From positions 1 through 64,000 of the forward strand of contig NZ_JAATEM010000009.1 in assembly GCF_012034205.1 (NCBI RefSeq): a stretch of 64,000 nt of DNA, given 5' to 3'. Below, one piece after another: positions 1 to 8,149 of the stretch. This DNA is from Streptomyces composti. GTDB lineage: Bacteria > Actinomycetota > Actinomycetes > Streptomycetales > Streptomycetaceae. Numbering within the stretch: position 1 is the stretch's first letter; every line of letters starts with the position of its first letter. The notes beneath the pieces are model-generated. The model searched no databases and was not told the origin of the DNA. It saw nothing but the letters and a program-made list of their open reading frames with translations. Made by a program: the position numbers and the translations under genes.

Positions 1-7
1 AAGCACG

Positions 8-585
8 ATGGCGACACTGATGGTGGACTTCATCATCTCCCTCGACGGCTACGGCGGCGCCGAGGGCTGGCCCGGCTTCTGGGGCATGGAGGGGCCCGAG
101 TTCCTCGCCTCCTTGGAGGACCCCTCCGAGCTGGCGCACACCACTTTGATGGGGGCGACGACGTACCGGCTGATGTCGGGCTTCGCCGAGCAGATGCCGG
201 ACGAACCGGGGCTGGCGAAGCTGGCGGAGATGCCGAAGGTGGTGTTCTCCTCCACCCTCGAGGAACCGCTGAGCTGGCCGAACACCGAGCTGGTAAGGGG
301 GACGCGGCCGAGGCCGTGCGGGAGCTGAAGAAGACCAGCGAGCGGGAGCTGCGCACCCTGGGCAGCGTGAGCCTGTGCCGTTCGCTGCTGCGGGCGGGCC
401 TGGTGGACCGCTTCCGGGTGGTGCTGTTCCCGGTGATCACCGGGGCCACCGGGCAGAACCGGATCTTCGACGAGTACCCCGACGTCAAGCTCGATCTGGT
501 CGATCACCGCCTGTTCGACGGGCGGCTCCAGCTGCTCGAGTACGCCCCCACCGTGCTGGACGCCCCGCCGGGCCCGGGTGAGTGA
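8..585 (+). pseudogene. Dihydrofolate reductase (RibD C-terminal-like) family protein, frameshifted
   Basis: Two overlapping reading frames make one DHFR/RibD_C-like protein of about 191 residues. The first (8-328) opens with MATLMVDFIISLDGYGG, the usual family start (a β-strand followed by SLDGY). The second (read from about 298 to 585) carries the C-terminal half, with a GSVSLCRSLLRAGLVD segment and a VVLFPVITGATG segment that are typical of the family. The frames meet near 293-300, in a run of G bases after GTA, where one missing base explains the break (expected E-L-V-K-G-D-A-A-E-A-V). This is either a real pseudogene or a one-base sequencing or assembly error in a G tract. Proteins of this family are NADPH-binding reductases of uncertain substrate. 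There is no obvious operon partner, and only 7 bases precede the ATG in the window. Confidence 0.8.
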
Positions 586-628
586 CCGGGAACGAGGGGT
601 GTGATCACGGCTGGTGCCCGCGGGGTGA

Positions 629-2176
629 TCACGCCGTGGGGTGGCGGCGGAGCGCGCCGCTGCGCCGCAGCCGGCTGATCACCGACCGCAGCTCGGGGCC
701 CGGCTCCTCGCTCCGCTCGGCGGTCGACCAGAGCCGGAGCTCGGCGTCGCGGGGCCCGAGGACGGTGCGGGTGGGGCCGTCGCCGAAGAGCCGTACGGGG
801 TGGCGGGCGTCCCACCGCTCCCAGCCGGGGTCACCGTCGGTCACGAACCGCACCCAGGCGCCGTGCATCTCCCCGGCCAGTGCGCGTGGCGCCCCCTCGC
901 CCGCCAGCTTCCGGGCCTCCGGCACGTCCCCGCTGTCGAAGACGAAGCCCAGCTCCAGGGCGTGGCAGGCGCCGAGCTCGGGCAGGTTGGACGGCCAGGC
1001 GAACTCGTAGACGTAGCTGGGCTCGGTGCGGCCGTCGGCCAGGCGGTGCAGCGGGAGGCGCAGCAGGTGGTCGGTGACCATCTGGCCGACGATCTCGGCG
1101 GTGCTGGCGTCCGGGCGGAGCGCGCGGTAGCCGCGGGGAATTTCGCTGCCGCAGCGGCAGCGGGCCATGGCGCCGGCGACGGCGACCGCGCCGAGGCGGT
1201 TCACCCGGTCGACGAGGCCGCCGGGGACCAGCCACAGCCGGTACTCGTCGCTGGTCCAGCCCAGCAGCAGGTCGACGCCGGGCGCGGCGCCGTCCGTGAG
1301 GGCCTCGAGGGGGTCGCGGGGCACCAGGTCGCCGTCCACGACGATGTCGAAGGCCGGGCCGCCGAGGACGGGGCTGCTGAGCCGGCCCACCTCGGCCTGG
1401 ACGCGCAGCAGCTGGTCCCGGTCGACGGTGGCGAAGGCCTCGGCGGTGGCCGGGACCTTCAGCCGGCCGGCGATGCGGCGCACCATGCGGCGGACCTTGT
1501 CCCGCGGCGACGCCTCGGGGGGGCCGCTCTGCAGCACGGCGCGGCGGACCAGACCCTGAGCCTGCGGCGCGGCGACGAGCGCACCGGTGCTGATGGCGCC
1601 GGCGGACTGTCCGGCCAGGGTGACGCGGTCCGGGTCGCCGCCGAAGGCGGTGATCGCCTCGTGCACCCAGCGCAGGGCGGCGAGCTGGTCGCGCAGGCCC
1701 GCGTTGGCGGGGGCGTCCGGGAAGAGGCCGTAGCCCTCGACGCCGAGGCGGTAGTTGGCCGACACGCAGACCACGCCGTCGCGGGCGAAGGTGCTGCCTT
1801 CGTAGACGGGGACGGCGGAGGAGCCGCGGGTCAGGGCGCCGCCGTGCAGCCAGACGAGGACGGGGAGGCGGGCGCCGGGTGAGGGGTCGGGGGTCCAGAC
1901 GTTGAGGTTGAGGCAGTCGTCGCCGGGGATCTCCGGGTCGGCGAGGTACCGGGCGAAGGCATCGGAGTACGGCGGTTTCGGGGCGGTGGGGCCGAAGGCG
2001 CCGGCGTCGCGCACACCGTCCCAGGGCTCCGGAGGCTCGGGCGGCCGGAAGCGGCGGGGGCCGAAGGGAGGTGCCGCGTAAGGGATGCCCCGGAACACGG
2101 CGACGCCCTGCTCCCACCGGCCGCGTACGGCGCCGTGGGGCGTCCTGACAACGGGGTTCTCACGGTCTGCTGTCAT
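629..2176 (-). CDS. Type-B carboxylesterase / para-nitrobenzyl esterase family
   Basis: A 515-residue α/β-hydrolase of the carboxylesterase type-B family, predicted to hydrolyse carboxylic esters in the cytoplasm (no signal peptide). The N-terminus has the family pattern GAVRG...FRGIPYA. An HGGA oxyanion-hole motif lies at about residues 111-114, and the nucleophile elbow GQSAGA puts the catalytic serine at about residue 191. I chose the ATG at 2176 because the protein then begins in the usual place (MTADRENPVVRTPHGAVRG). The open frame runs on upstream to 2488, but that extension looks like non-coding sequence. The length is normal for bacterial members. It is convergent with the DHFR-like gene and divergent from the metallopeptidase cassette. 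The substrate is unknown. Confidence 0.88.
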   Translation of the reverse strand: MTADRENPVVRTPHGAVRGRWEQGVAVFRGIPYAAPPFGPRRFRPPEPPEPWDGVRDAGAFGPTAPKPPYSDAFARYLADPEIPGDDCLNLNVWTPDPSPGARLPVLVWLHGGALTRGSSAVPVYEGSTFARDGVVCVSANYRLGVEGYGLFPDAPANAGLRDQLAALRWVHEAITAFGGDPDRVTLAGQSAGAISTGALVAAPQAQGLVRRAVLQSGPPEASPRDKVRRMVRRIAGRLKVPATAEAFATVDRDQLLRVQAEVGRLSSPVLGGPAFDIVVDGDLVPRDPLEALTDGAAPGVDLLLGWTSDEYRLWLVPGGLVDRVNRLGAVAVAGAMARCRCGSEIPRGYRALRPDASTAEIVGQMVTDHLLRLPLHRLADGRTEPSYVYEFAWPSNLPELGACHALELGFVFDSGDVPEARKLAGEGAPRALAGEMHGAWVRFVTDGDPGWERWDARHPVRLFGDGPTRTVLGPRDAELRLWSTAERSEEPGPELRSVISRLRRSGALRRHPTA

Positions 2177-2559
2177 CTGCCACCGCCCTTCGCCGCACCG
2201 TGCTCGGCGGCCCGGTGCAACCCACCAGTAACACAAGAGCACCACATCGCTCATGAGTATTCCTGCGCGGGGACGCGCGGCTTCACGCCGGAAACCGAGG
2301 ATGCGCACAGCAGCGGCCGGCGGGAGTCGCGCGGGGACTTCCCTGACCGCTGCACCACGCAGTCGTTGAACGACGTACGGGAATCGGCCGTCTGCCGGCC
2401 GGGGCGCGGCCGGCCCACCATGCGCTTCCCGGCCATTTCCTCGTCCATCTCCGTCATGACCGAAAAACGGCCGCGCCGGATCGCTCAACGATGAGACGGG
2501 CCGTCAAGTGCATTAGGTTTCGTCGGGCTCGTGGAACCGGACGACGAGGAAGAGAAGCA
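2177..2559. other. Divergent intergenic region, esterase / metallopeptidase cassette
   Basis: 383 bp between two divergent genes, holding no convincing ORF. It must contain both promoters. A TAGGTT hexamer near 2514-2519 could be a -10 element for the metallopeptidase gene, but I see no good -35. A purine-rich AGGAAGAG just before 2560 is its ribosome binding site. I found no helix-turn-helix regulator gene here, although related cassettes often have one next to them. Confidence 0.4.
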
Positions 2560-3165
2560 ATGAGCACGCAGCACAGAGCCATGAAAAGGCTCAGCGCCCG
2601 CCTCATATCCCTGTTACCGCCGCCGTCCCGGGACGACCGGCTCATCCCCGCGGTGGAATCGGCCATCAGCCGGGCGCGCGGCCGTCCCGTCCGGCTCCGC
2701 GAGGCGGCCTTTCCGCCCGCCACGGCCAGTGGGGTCTGGCTCGACCGGACCGACCACGACCTGATCGTCTTCGAGCAGAACACCAACCCGGAGCATCAGC
2801 TCGTCATCATCGGCCACGAGACCTGGCACATGTTCCAGGGGCATTGCACCACCTACGATCACTTTTCCGCCGCTTCCCGGGGCGATGCGAGGGCGGAACT
2901 GACCCGATTTCTTGCCGTGCTGTCCTCCGTGTGCACCAGCTCCGTGAGCACCGGCCCGGGGCCGGATTCCGTGCCCACCGACGCGCCGCTCCACTTCGCC
3001 GCACGCGCCGACAAGCGCCAGAGGGCGGACGAACTGGAAGCCGAGCACTTCGGGTTCCGCTTCGCCACCGACGTGCGCACCGCGGCCGACACCGCCGGCG
3101 CCCTGTGCACTCCGCACGAACTGGTCGGCAATCTCCAGGCGTCGATGGCGCACCGCTTCCGCTGA
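2560..3165 (+). CDS. ImmA/IrrE-like metallo-endopeptidase
   Basis: A 201-residue soluble protein with a zinc-peptidase signature: IIGHETWHMFQGH holds HExxH (HETWH), and a downstream DELEAEHFG segment matches the second conserved helix of the ImmA/IrrE (DUF955) family. Family members cleave or inactivate partner repressors, and some are annotated as toxin components. The start is ATG 2560 behind AGGAAGAG. An in-frame ATG at 2491 exists but has no ribosome binding site. The gene lies 71 bp upstream of a MAB_1171c-like membrane protein gene, which overlaps an FAD monooxygenase gene. I recall this trio from other Streptomyces, usually with an XRE-type regulator, which is absent here. The substrate cannot be read from the sequence. 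Confidence 0.75.
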   Translation: MSTQHRAMKRLSARLISLLPPPSRDDRLIPAVESAISRARGRPVRLREAAFPPATASGVWLDRTDHDLIVFEQNTNPEHQLVIIGHETWHMFQGHCTTYDHFSAASRGDARAELTRFLAVLSSVCTSSVSTGPGPDSVPTDAPLHFAARADKRQRADELEAEHFGFRFATDVRTAADTAGALCTPHELVGNLQASMAHRFR

Positions 3166-3236
3166 ACATCCCCGTCACCGGGCCCCGACGCGACGACGGC
3201 CGGACCGGCGACAGCCACAACCATGAGGGCAGACCA

Positions 3237-4427
3237 GTGACATCCGCCCCCAGCAGCGTCGGCTTCTACCTCTACGGCGCCCTGCTCCTGCTGGTGTGCG
3301 CGCTCAAGCTCCCCGCCTTGAGGCGCCGCCCCCGCGACACACTCCTGCGGGCGGCCTGTCTGCTGCTCCTCTCCGCCGGTCTCCTGATGATCCTCGCCGC
3401 CCCGCACTCCATCGCCGCGCTCAACCGGCACAGCGGCATACCGAACGTCGCGGCCCCCGTGGTCTATGTGGTGACCACCGTCTTCTCCGGAGCCAGCCTC
3501 GTGCTGATCATCAACTGGCGCCCCGCACCCGCCGGACAGACGCGGCGGCTCACCCGCCTCTGCCTGGCTCTCTACGGAGCGGCCAGCCTGGCCGTCGTCC
3601 TGCTCTTCCTGGCCGGGGACGCACCGGTGGAGCAGCGCACTCTCTTCGACGTCCACTACGCCAGGACGCCCTGCATACGGGAGATGATCGTCCTCTACCT
3701 GTGCGCTCAGGGCGCGGCCATGGCGGCGGCGAGCGTCATGTGCTGGCGGTGGTCGGCGAAGGTGCGGGGCTCGCTCCGGGCGGGACTCACCATTCTGTCC
3801 GTCGCCTACCTGCTCATCGTCTGCTTCGTCGTCCTGCGGCTGTGCGCGGTGGCCGCCCGCTGGACGGGGCACGATCTGGACTTCCTGGTGGACGAGGTGT
3901 CCGTCCTGCTCTCCGCCCCCTCCGCCGTCCTCGGCGCGCTGGGCTTCGCTCTCCCCCTGGCCGGCCCGCGCGTGGCGGAAACGGCCCGTGCGGTACGGCA
4001 GTTTCGGCAACTCGGCCCGCTGTGGCGGGCGCTCGGGGACGTACCCACTCCCGGGGCCGTGCGGGTTCCGCTGCCCTGGTGGCGCAATCCCCCGGCGGTA
4101 CTCCTCACCGGCCGCAAGACCGCTCTGTACGACGCGATCCTCGCGCTCACTCCGCACTGTGACCCCCAAGTCCGTGAAGCCGCCCACGAGGCGGCCCTGC
4201 GCGCGGGCCGCAGCGACGGCGAGGCGGCACGGGTGGCCGAGGCCGCCATGCTCCTCGTCGCGCGCGAACGCCGGCACGCCTCGCCCCCGCGACCACCCGA
4301 TGCTCCGGGCCGAGACGCGGGGCAGGCGCTGGACCTGTTCGCCCTGTCCCGAGCCGTCACATCCCCCCTCGTCCACCGCATACGCGATCAGTACACGCCA
4401 CTGCAGAAAGCAGCGAACCATGAGTGA
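3237..4427 (+). CDS. MAB_1171c-like polytopic membrane protein
   Basis: A 396-residue membrane protein. The first ~240 residues form about seven hydrophobic segments (for example FYLYGALLLLVCALKLPAL and AACLLLLSAGLLMILAA). A cytoplasmic C-terminal part of ~150 residues follows, with a WRNPP...LYDAILAL region. This fits the family annotated as 'MAB_1171c putative transporter', for which I know of no proven substrate. I chose the GTG at 3237 because it follows AGGG and gives a membrane-ready N-terminus; the open frame extends further upstream inside the metallopeptidase gene. Its stop overlaps the next start (4420) by 8 bp, so it is translationally coupled to the FAD monooxygenase. Confidence 0.7.
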   Translation: MTSAPSSVGFYLYGALLLLVCALKLPALRRRPRDTLLRAACLLLLSAGLLMILAAPHSIAALNRHSGIPNVAAPVVYVVTTVFSGASLVLIINWRPAPAGQTRRLTRLCLALYGAASLAVVLLFLAGDAPVEQRTLFDVHYARTPCIREMIVLYLCAQGAAMAAASVMCWRWSAKVRGSLRAGLTILSVAYLLIVCFVVLRLCAVAARWTGHDLDFLVDEVSVLLSAPSAVLGALGFALPLAGPRVAETARAVRQFRQLGPLWRALGDVPTPGAVRVPLPWWRNPPAVLLTGRKTALYDAILALTPHCDPQVREAAHEAALRAGRSDGEAARVAEAAMLLVARERRHASPPRPPDAPGRDAGQALDLFALSRAVTSPLVHRIRDQYTPLQKAANHE

Positions 4428-5838
4428 CCTCGTGCGCTCCCGCCCCTCCCGAGCCCTGGTCATCGGGGGCAGCATCGCCGGCATGCTCGCCGCGGCGGCC
4501 GTCAGGGATCACGTCGACCGCGTCGAGATCATCGAGGCCCACGAGCTGCCGGACGGGCCCGAGCCCCGCGCCGGCGTCCCGCAGGCACGGCACATCCACT
4601 TCCTGCAGACGGGCGGCGCCGAGGCCGTCGAGGCGCTGCTCCCGGGGACCGTCGAGCGGCTGGTCACCGCGGGTGCGCATCGCATACCCGAGACCACCCG
4701 CATGCTCGTCCACGCGCCGGAGGGCTGGTACCGGCGATGGCGACGCTCCACCCACTACCTGATCACGGCCACCCGGGACCTGATCGACTTCGTCGTCCGT
4801 GCGCAGATTCTCGCCGACGCCCGGGTCGGGGTCCGCTCCCGCAGCCAGGTCACCGGGCTGCTGGGCGGTCCCGACCAGATCACCGGTGTCCGTATCCGGC
4901 ATCAGGACGGCGAGGAGTACGAGGAGTTCGCCGACCTGGTCGTCGACGCCTCCGGCCGGGCCTCGCGTACACCGCAGTGGCTCGCCGCCCTGGGCGTCAC
5001 CGGCCTTGCCGAGGAACGCATCGACTCCGGACTCGCCTACGCCAGCCGCCTCTACCGTGCCCCGCTCGACCTCCGGGACTGGCCGGTGATCGGCGTGCAG
5101 GCCGACCCGACCGGCCCGCGCCCCGGCAATGCGGGAGGCATCCTGCCGGTCGAAGGCAACCGCTGGCACGTCAGCGTGATGGGCGCCCCGGGAGGCCGGC
5201 CCACCGCCGACCCGGAGGACTTCGAACGGTTCGCCGGTACCCTGCGCCACCCCATCGTGGCCCGCCTCATCGAACGCGCGGAACCGCTGACCGGGGTGAG
5301 CGTCACCCACAGCACCGCCAACCGGCGCTACCGCTACGAACGTCTCAAGCCCTGGCCCCGAGGCCTCGTCGTCCTCGGCGACGCGGCCGCGGCCTGCAAT
5401 CCCCTCTACGGCCATGGCATGTCCGTGGCCGCGCAGAGCGCCCTGGCCCTGCAGCACACCCTGTCAGCCGACGGCCGGCGCCGGGACGTCCACGCTCGCG
5501 CCCAGCGCGCGATCGCCCGCCGCATCGACACGGCATGGGCCCTGTCCGTGGGTCAGGACATCCACTTCTCCACCACGGTGGGCGCCCGCCCCACCGTCGT
5601 CGACCACGTCCTGCGCCGCTACGTCAGCCGTCTCTCCCGCACCGCAACAGGCTCCTTCCACGCCGCCACCGCTCTCACCGACGTCCTGGCCCTGCAAGCC
5701 CCCGCCACCTCCCTGCTGCGCCCCTCGGTCCTCCTGACCGCCCTCGCCGGCCCCCTCCGCCCGCCCCTCCAGGGGCCACCGCTCGGCCCGCCGGAACGCA
5801 GCGTGCTGAAGGACCGGGACCGGCAAGGCCCCGGGTAG
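4420..5838 (+). CDS. FAD-dependent monooxygenase (squalene-epoxidase-like group)
   Basis: A 472-residue flavoprotein. The dinucleotide-binding motif ALVIGGSIAGMLAAAAV sits near the N-terminus and is a variant of GxGxxG. The second FAD motif, VVLGDAAAACNPLYGHGMSVAA, is in the C-terminal half and contains the GD that contacts the ribityl chain. A mid-protein DLVVDASGRASRTP segment is typical of this monooxygenase group. It should oxidise a small, probably lipophilic substrate using NAD(P)H and O2. It overlaps the upstream membrane protein gene by 8 bp and is the last gene of the metallopeptidase/membrane protein/monooxygenase cassette. The co-occurrence suggests a shared function, which is inference. 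Confidence 0.85.
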   Translation: MSDLVRSRPSRALVIGGSIAGMLAAAAVRDHVDRVEIIEAHELPDGPEPRAGVPQARHIHFLQTGGAEAVEALLPGTVERLVTAGAHRIPETTRMLVHAPEGWYRRWRRSTHYLITATRDLIDFVVRAQILADARVGVRSRSQVTGLLGGPDQITGVRIRHQDGEEYEEFADLVVDASGRASRTPQWLAALGVTGLAEERIDSGLAYASRLYRAPLDLRDWPVIGVQADPTGPRPGNAGGILPVEGNRWHVSVMGAPGGRPTADPEDFERFAGTLRHPIVARLIERAEPLTGVSVTHSTANRRYRYERLKPWPRGLVVLGDAAAACNPLYGHGMSVAAQSALALQHTLSADGRRRDVHARAQRAIARRIDTAWALSVGQDIHFSTTVGARPTVVDHVLRRYVSRLSRTATGSFHAATALTDVLALQAPATSLLRPSVLLTALAGPLRPPLQGPPLGPPERSVLKDRDRQGPG

Positions 5839-5868
5839 CCGAGTGCCGCCAGGACTCTCTCTCCCTCT

Positions 5869-5880
5869 CCCCCCCCCCCC
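5869..5880. repeat. Homopolymer tract of 12 C after a CT-rich stretch
   Basis: The intergenic region after the FAD monooxygenase has a CT-rich run (ACTCTCTCTCCCTCTC) ending in 12 consecutive C residues. Such a tract is prone to slippage both in vivo and during sequencing. It lies outside any gene I can support. Confidence 0.9.
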
Positions 5881-6103
5881 GCGTTCGCGTCGTTGCGTGG
5901 TGCGCCGTCGCCGGTGGAGGGGAGGTCGCCCCGTCCGGCCGATGGTGGGCGGGCCGGGCTGGTCCGCGTTGTCCCGGGCGGGTGGCAGGAGGGCCGTCAC
6001 CTCCTCGTTCCCGGCGGGCCGCCCTGTCGCACAGGTGTTCGCCGCATCGTGGCTGTCCGATTCTTTCAAGACCGGGACGCAGGGGCCTGCCTACGGTGCA
6101 CCC

Positions 6104-6499
6104 ATGACTGCACGATTCGATGCCATGGGACTGGTGGTCTCCGACATGGCCGCCTCGATCGCCTTCTACCGCCGGCTCGGCTTCGCCTTCCCCGAGGGGG
6201 CCGAGCAACAGGGCCACGCCGAGGCCGGGCTTCCGGGCGGGCTGCGTCTGCTGCTGGACACCGAGGAGGTGGTCCGCTCCTTCCACTCCGGCTGGAAGCC
6301 GCCGACGGGCAGCGCACGGGCCTCCCTCGCCCTGCGCTGCGACAGCCCCGAGGAGGTGGACGCCCTGTACAAGGAGCTGACCTCCGAGGGCCACACCGGC
6401 GAACTCGCGCCCTTCGACGCCGTCTGGGGCCAGCGTTACGCCGTCGTCCTCGACCCGGACGGCAACGCCGTCGACCTCTTCGCCCCGCTGCCCGGCTGA
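6104..6499 (+). CDS. VOC (glyoxalase/bleomycin-resistance fold) family protein
   Basis: A 131-residue single-domain vicinal-oxygen-chelate protein. The N-terminus MTARFDAMGLVVSDMAASIAFYRRLGF and the C-terminal VVLDPDGNAVDLFAPL are the two βαβββ-module signatures. Members are metal-dependent dioxygenases, glyoxalases or drug-binding proteins; no specific activity can be assigned. I chose ATG 6104 over longer upstream frames because the family begins there. A TACGGT hexamer at 6092-6097 lies 6 nt before the ATG, as expected of a leaderless transcript. It is convergent with an AraC-type gene 24 bp away, a pairing that suggests but does not prove regulation. Confidence 0.85.
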   Translation: MTARFDAMGLVVSDMAASIAFYRRLGFAFPEGAEQQGHAEAGLPGGLRLLLDTEEVVRSFHSGWKPPTGSARASLALRCDSPEEVDALYKELTSEGHTGELAPFDAVWGQRYAVVLDPDGNAVDLFAPLPG

Positions 6500-6523
6500 G
6501 CGATGGCGGCCCCGGGCCCCGGT

Positions 6524-7213
6524 TCAGTCCGGCCGCGACAGCAGCTCCCCCAGCGACAGCCCCGTCAGTGAGCGGACCTCGCGGGCGAGGTGGGGCTGGT
6601 CGGCGTAGCCGGTGCGGGTGGCGGCTTCGGCGTAGGGGGTGCCGGTACGGGCGAGGTCCAGGGCGCGGTTGAGGCGCAGGATGCGGGCCAGGGTCTTGGG
6701 GCCGTAGCCGAAGGCGGCGAGGGAACGGCGATGCAACTGGCGGGCCCCGATGCCGGCTTCGTCGGCCACGGCGGAGACCGGGCGGCCGGCGTGCAGCGCG
6801 GCGACGATGTGACGGAGGAGTGGGTCGGGAGGGCCGGACTCGGCGGCCCAGCGCAGGGCGATGTCCTCGAGGCCGGCCTCCGGGGTTGCGGCGGCGCCGA
6901 CGCGGGCGGTGAGGCGGCGGACCTCCGCGGCGGGGCGCAGCTCGGTGAGGTCGATGCGCCGGTCGCGCAGTTCATGGGCCGGGACGCGCAGCAGGGCGGG
7001 GGCGGTACCGGGGTAGAAGCGGATGCCGGACCAGGTGGTGGACGGTTCCCCGGTGAGGTGGGCCCGGGTGTCGGGGCCCGCGATCAGCAGGCGGCCCTCG
7101 TTCCAGAGCAGGTCCATGCAGCCGTCGGGGAGTACCCGGCCGGTGCCGTCGCCGGCCGGGGTGTTGGTCCACACCACGGCGCCGGGCAGCCGAGAGGTCC
7201 GCTCCGCGTACAC
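6524..7213 (-). CDS. AraC-family transcriptional regulator (DUF6597-type N-terminus)
   Basis: A 229-residue regulator. The N-terminal half ([11 protein letters not shown]...LLIAGPD) is a sensor domain of the kind found in short AraC proteins, with [20 protein letters not shown] as its hallmark. The C-terminal ~90 residues carry two helix-turn-helix units ([16 protein letters not shown] and [23 protein letters not shown]). The start is GTG 7213, only 9 nt after the stop of the endonuclease-like gene, so it may be co-transcribed with it. Its target may be the convergent VOC gene. The inducer is unknown. Confidence 0.85.
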   Translation of the reverse strand: MYAERTSRLPGAVVWTNTPAGDGTGRVLPDGCMDLLWNEGRLLIAGPDTRAHLTGEPSTTWSGIRFYPGTAPALLRVPAHELRDRRIDLTELRPAAEVRRLTARVGAAATPEAGLEDIALRWAAESGPPDPLLRHIVAALHAGRPVSAVADEAGIGARQLHRRSLAAFGYGPKTLARILRLNRALDLARTGTPYAEAATRTGYADQPHLAREVRSLTGLSLGELLSRPD

Positions 7214-7222
7214 GCGATCAGG

Positions 7223-8149
7223 TTATGCCGTGTCCAGGTCGGCGTGCACCAGGTCGTGGTCGGAGTAGCGGGTCTGGTGGACGCCGTGCCCGAGGGCGGT
7301 GATGCCGCCGCGCAGGAAGACGTAGTCGAAGCGGGTGAGCCAGTCGGTCGTGGTCTCGCACGTGCTGGTGCCCGTGTCGGTGCCGGAGGGGCGGCAGGCG
7401 GGGTCGGCGTCCTCGGCGAGTTCCCAGAGGGGGGCCAGCTCGGGGGCGTCGGGCACGGAGTTGAAGTCGCCGAGGACGATGGCGCGGTCGAGGCGGGAGA
7501 CGACGGCGGCGAGTTCACGGATCTGCGCGGCGCGGACCGGCTGCTGGCGCCGTTGCGCGAGGTGGGTGTTGATCACGCGGACGGACCGTCCGTCCACGGT
7601 GGTGGTGACCGCCAGATGGCCGCGGTCCTCCGAACCGCCGTCGGAGTACTCGGTGTTGACGACGTCCGTCATCGGCGCCGCGGACAGCAGCGCCTGGCCG
7701 TAGGCTCCGGGGCGCCAGGGTGCTCCGCCGCAGCGGCTCCAGTCGCGCAGCACCGGGCCGTACGCGACGTGGTAGACGAGCCCGTGCAGGCTGCGCAAGT
7801 GCTCCCGTATCTGCTCGACGTCCCGTACGCACGCCTCCTGCAGGCCGATCACCTGCGGCGCGAACCGGGCGATCTCGGCGGCGCGGTGGACGTTGCTCTC
7901 CTCGCAGGGGTTGCAGATGTTCCAGGTCATGACCCGGTTCGGCACGATGTCCCGGACGGGCTCGGGCGGCGGGGAGCCGGCGCCGCCGGGCGCGCTGGGG
8001 CCGACGAGCAGGACACAGACCGCGAGCAGCACGAGGGTGAGCAGGCGTGCCTCCCTGCCGGACACCCGTGCTTCTGTGCCGGGCACCCGCGCCTTGCTGC
8101 CCGGCACCGGCGTCTGCCCGCCGGACTCCGGCGCCCTACCGTCCGACAC
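7223..8149 (-). CDS. Endonuclease/exonuclease/phosphatase (EEP) superfamily protein, membrane-anchored or secreted
   Basis: A 308-residue protein with the EEP (DNase I/sphingomyelinase) fold. Visible motifs are MTWNIC (metal-binding Asn), IGLQE (metal-binding Glu), INTHLAQ, VLGDFNS and YSDHDLVH (catalytic Asp-His). An N-terminal hydrophobic segment (LLTLVLLAVCVLLVGPSA) follows a charged repeat-rich leader in which an eight-residue unit resembling PGTEARVS recurs about three times, encoded by imperfect 24-bp repeats near 8045-8125. The start is GTG 8149 behind AGGAG. It overlaps the upstream AraC gene by 14 bp and precedes another AraC gene by 9 nt. The substrate (nucleic acid, phospholipid or inositol phosphate) cannot be told. 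Confidence 0.82.
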   Translation of the reverse strand: MSDGRAPESGGQTPVPGSKARVPGTEARVSGREARLLTLVLLAVCVLLVGPSAPGGAGSPPPEPVRDIVPNRVMTWNICNPCEESNVHRAAEIARFAPQVIGLQEACVRDVEQIREHLRSLHGLVYHVAYGPVLRDWSRCGGAPWRPGAYGQALLSAAPMTDVVNTEYSDGGSEDRGHLAVTTTVDGRSVRVINTHLAQRRQQPVRAAQIRELAAVVSRLDRAIVLGDFNSVPDAPELAPLWELAEDADPACRPSGTDTGTSTCETTTDWLTRFDYVFLRGGITALGHGVHQTRYSDHDLVHADLDTA

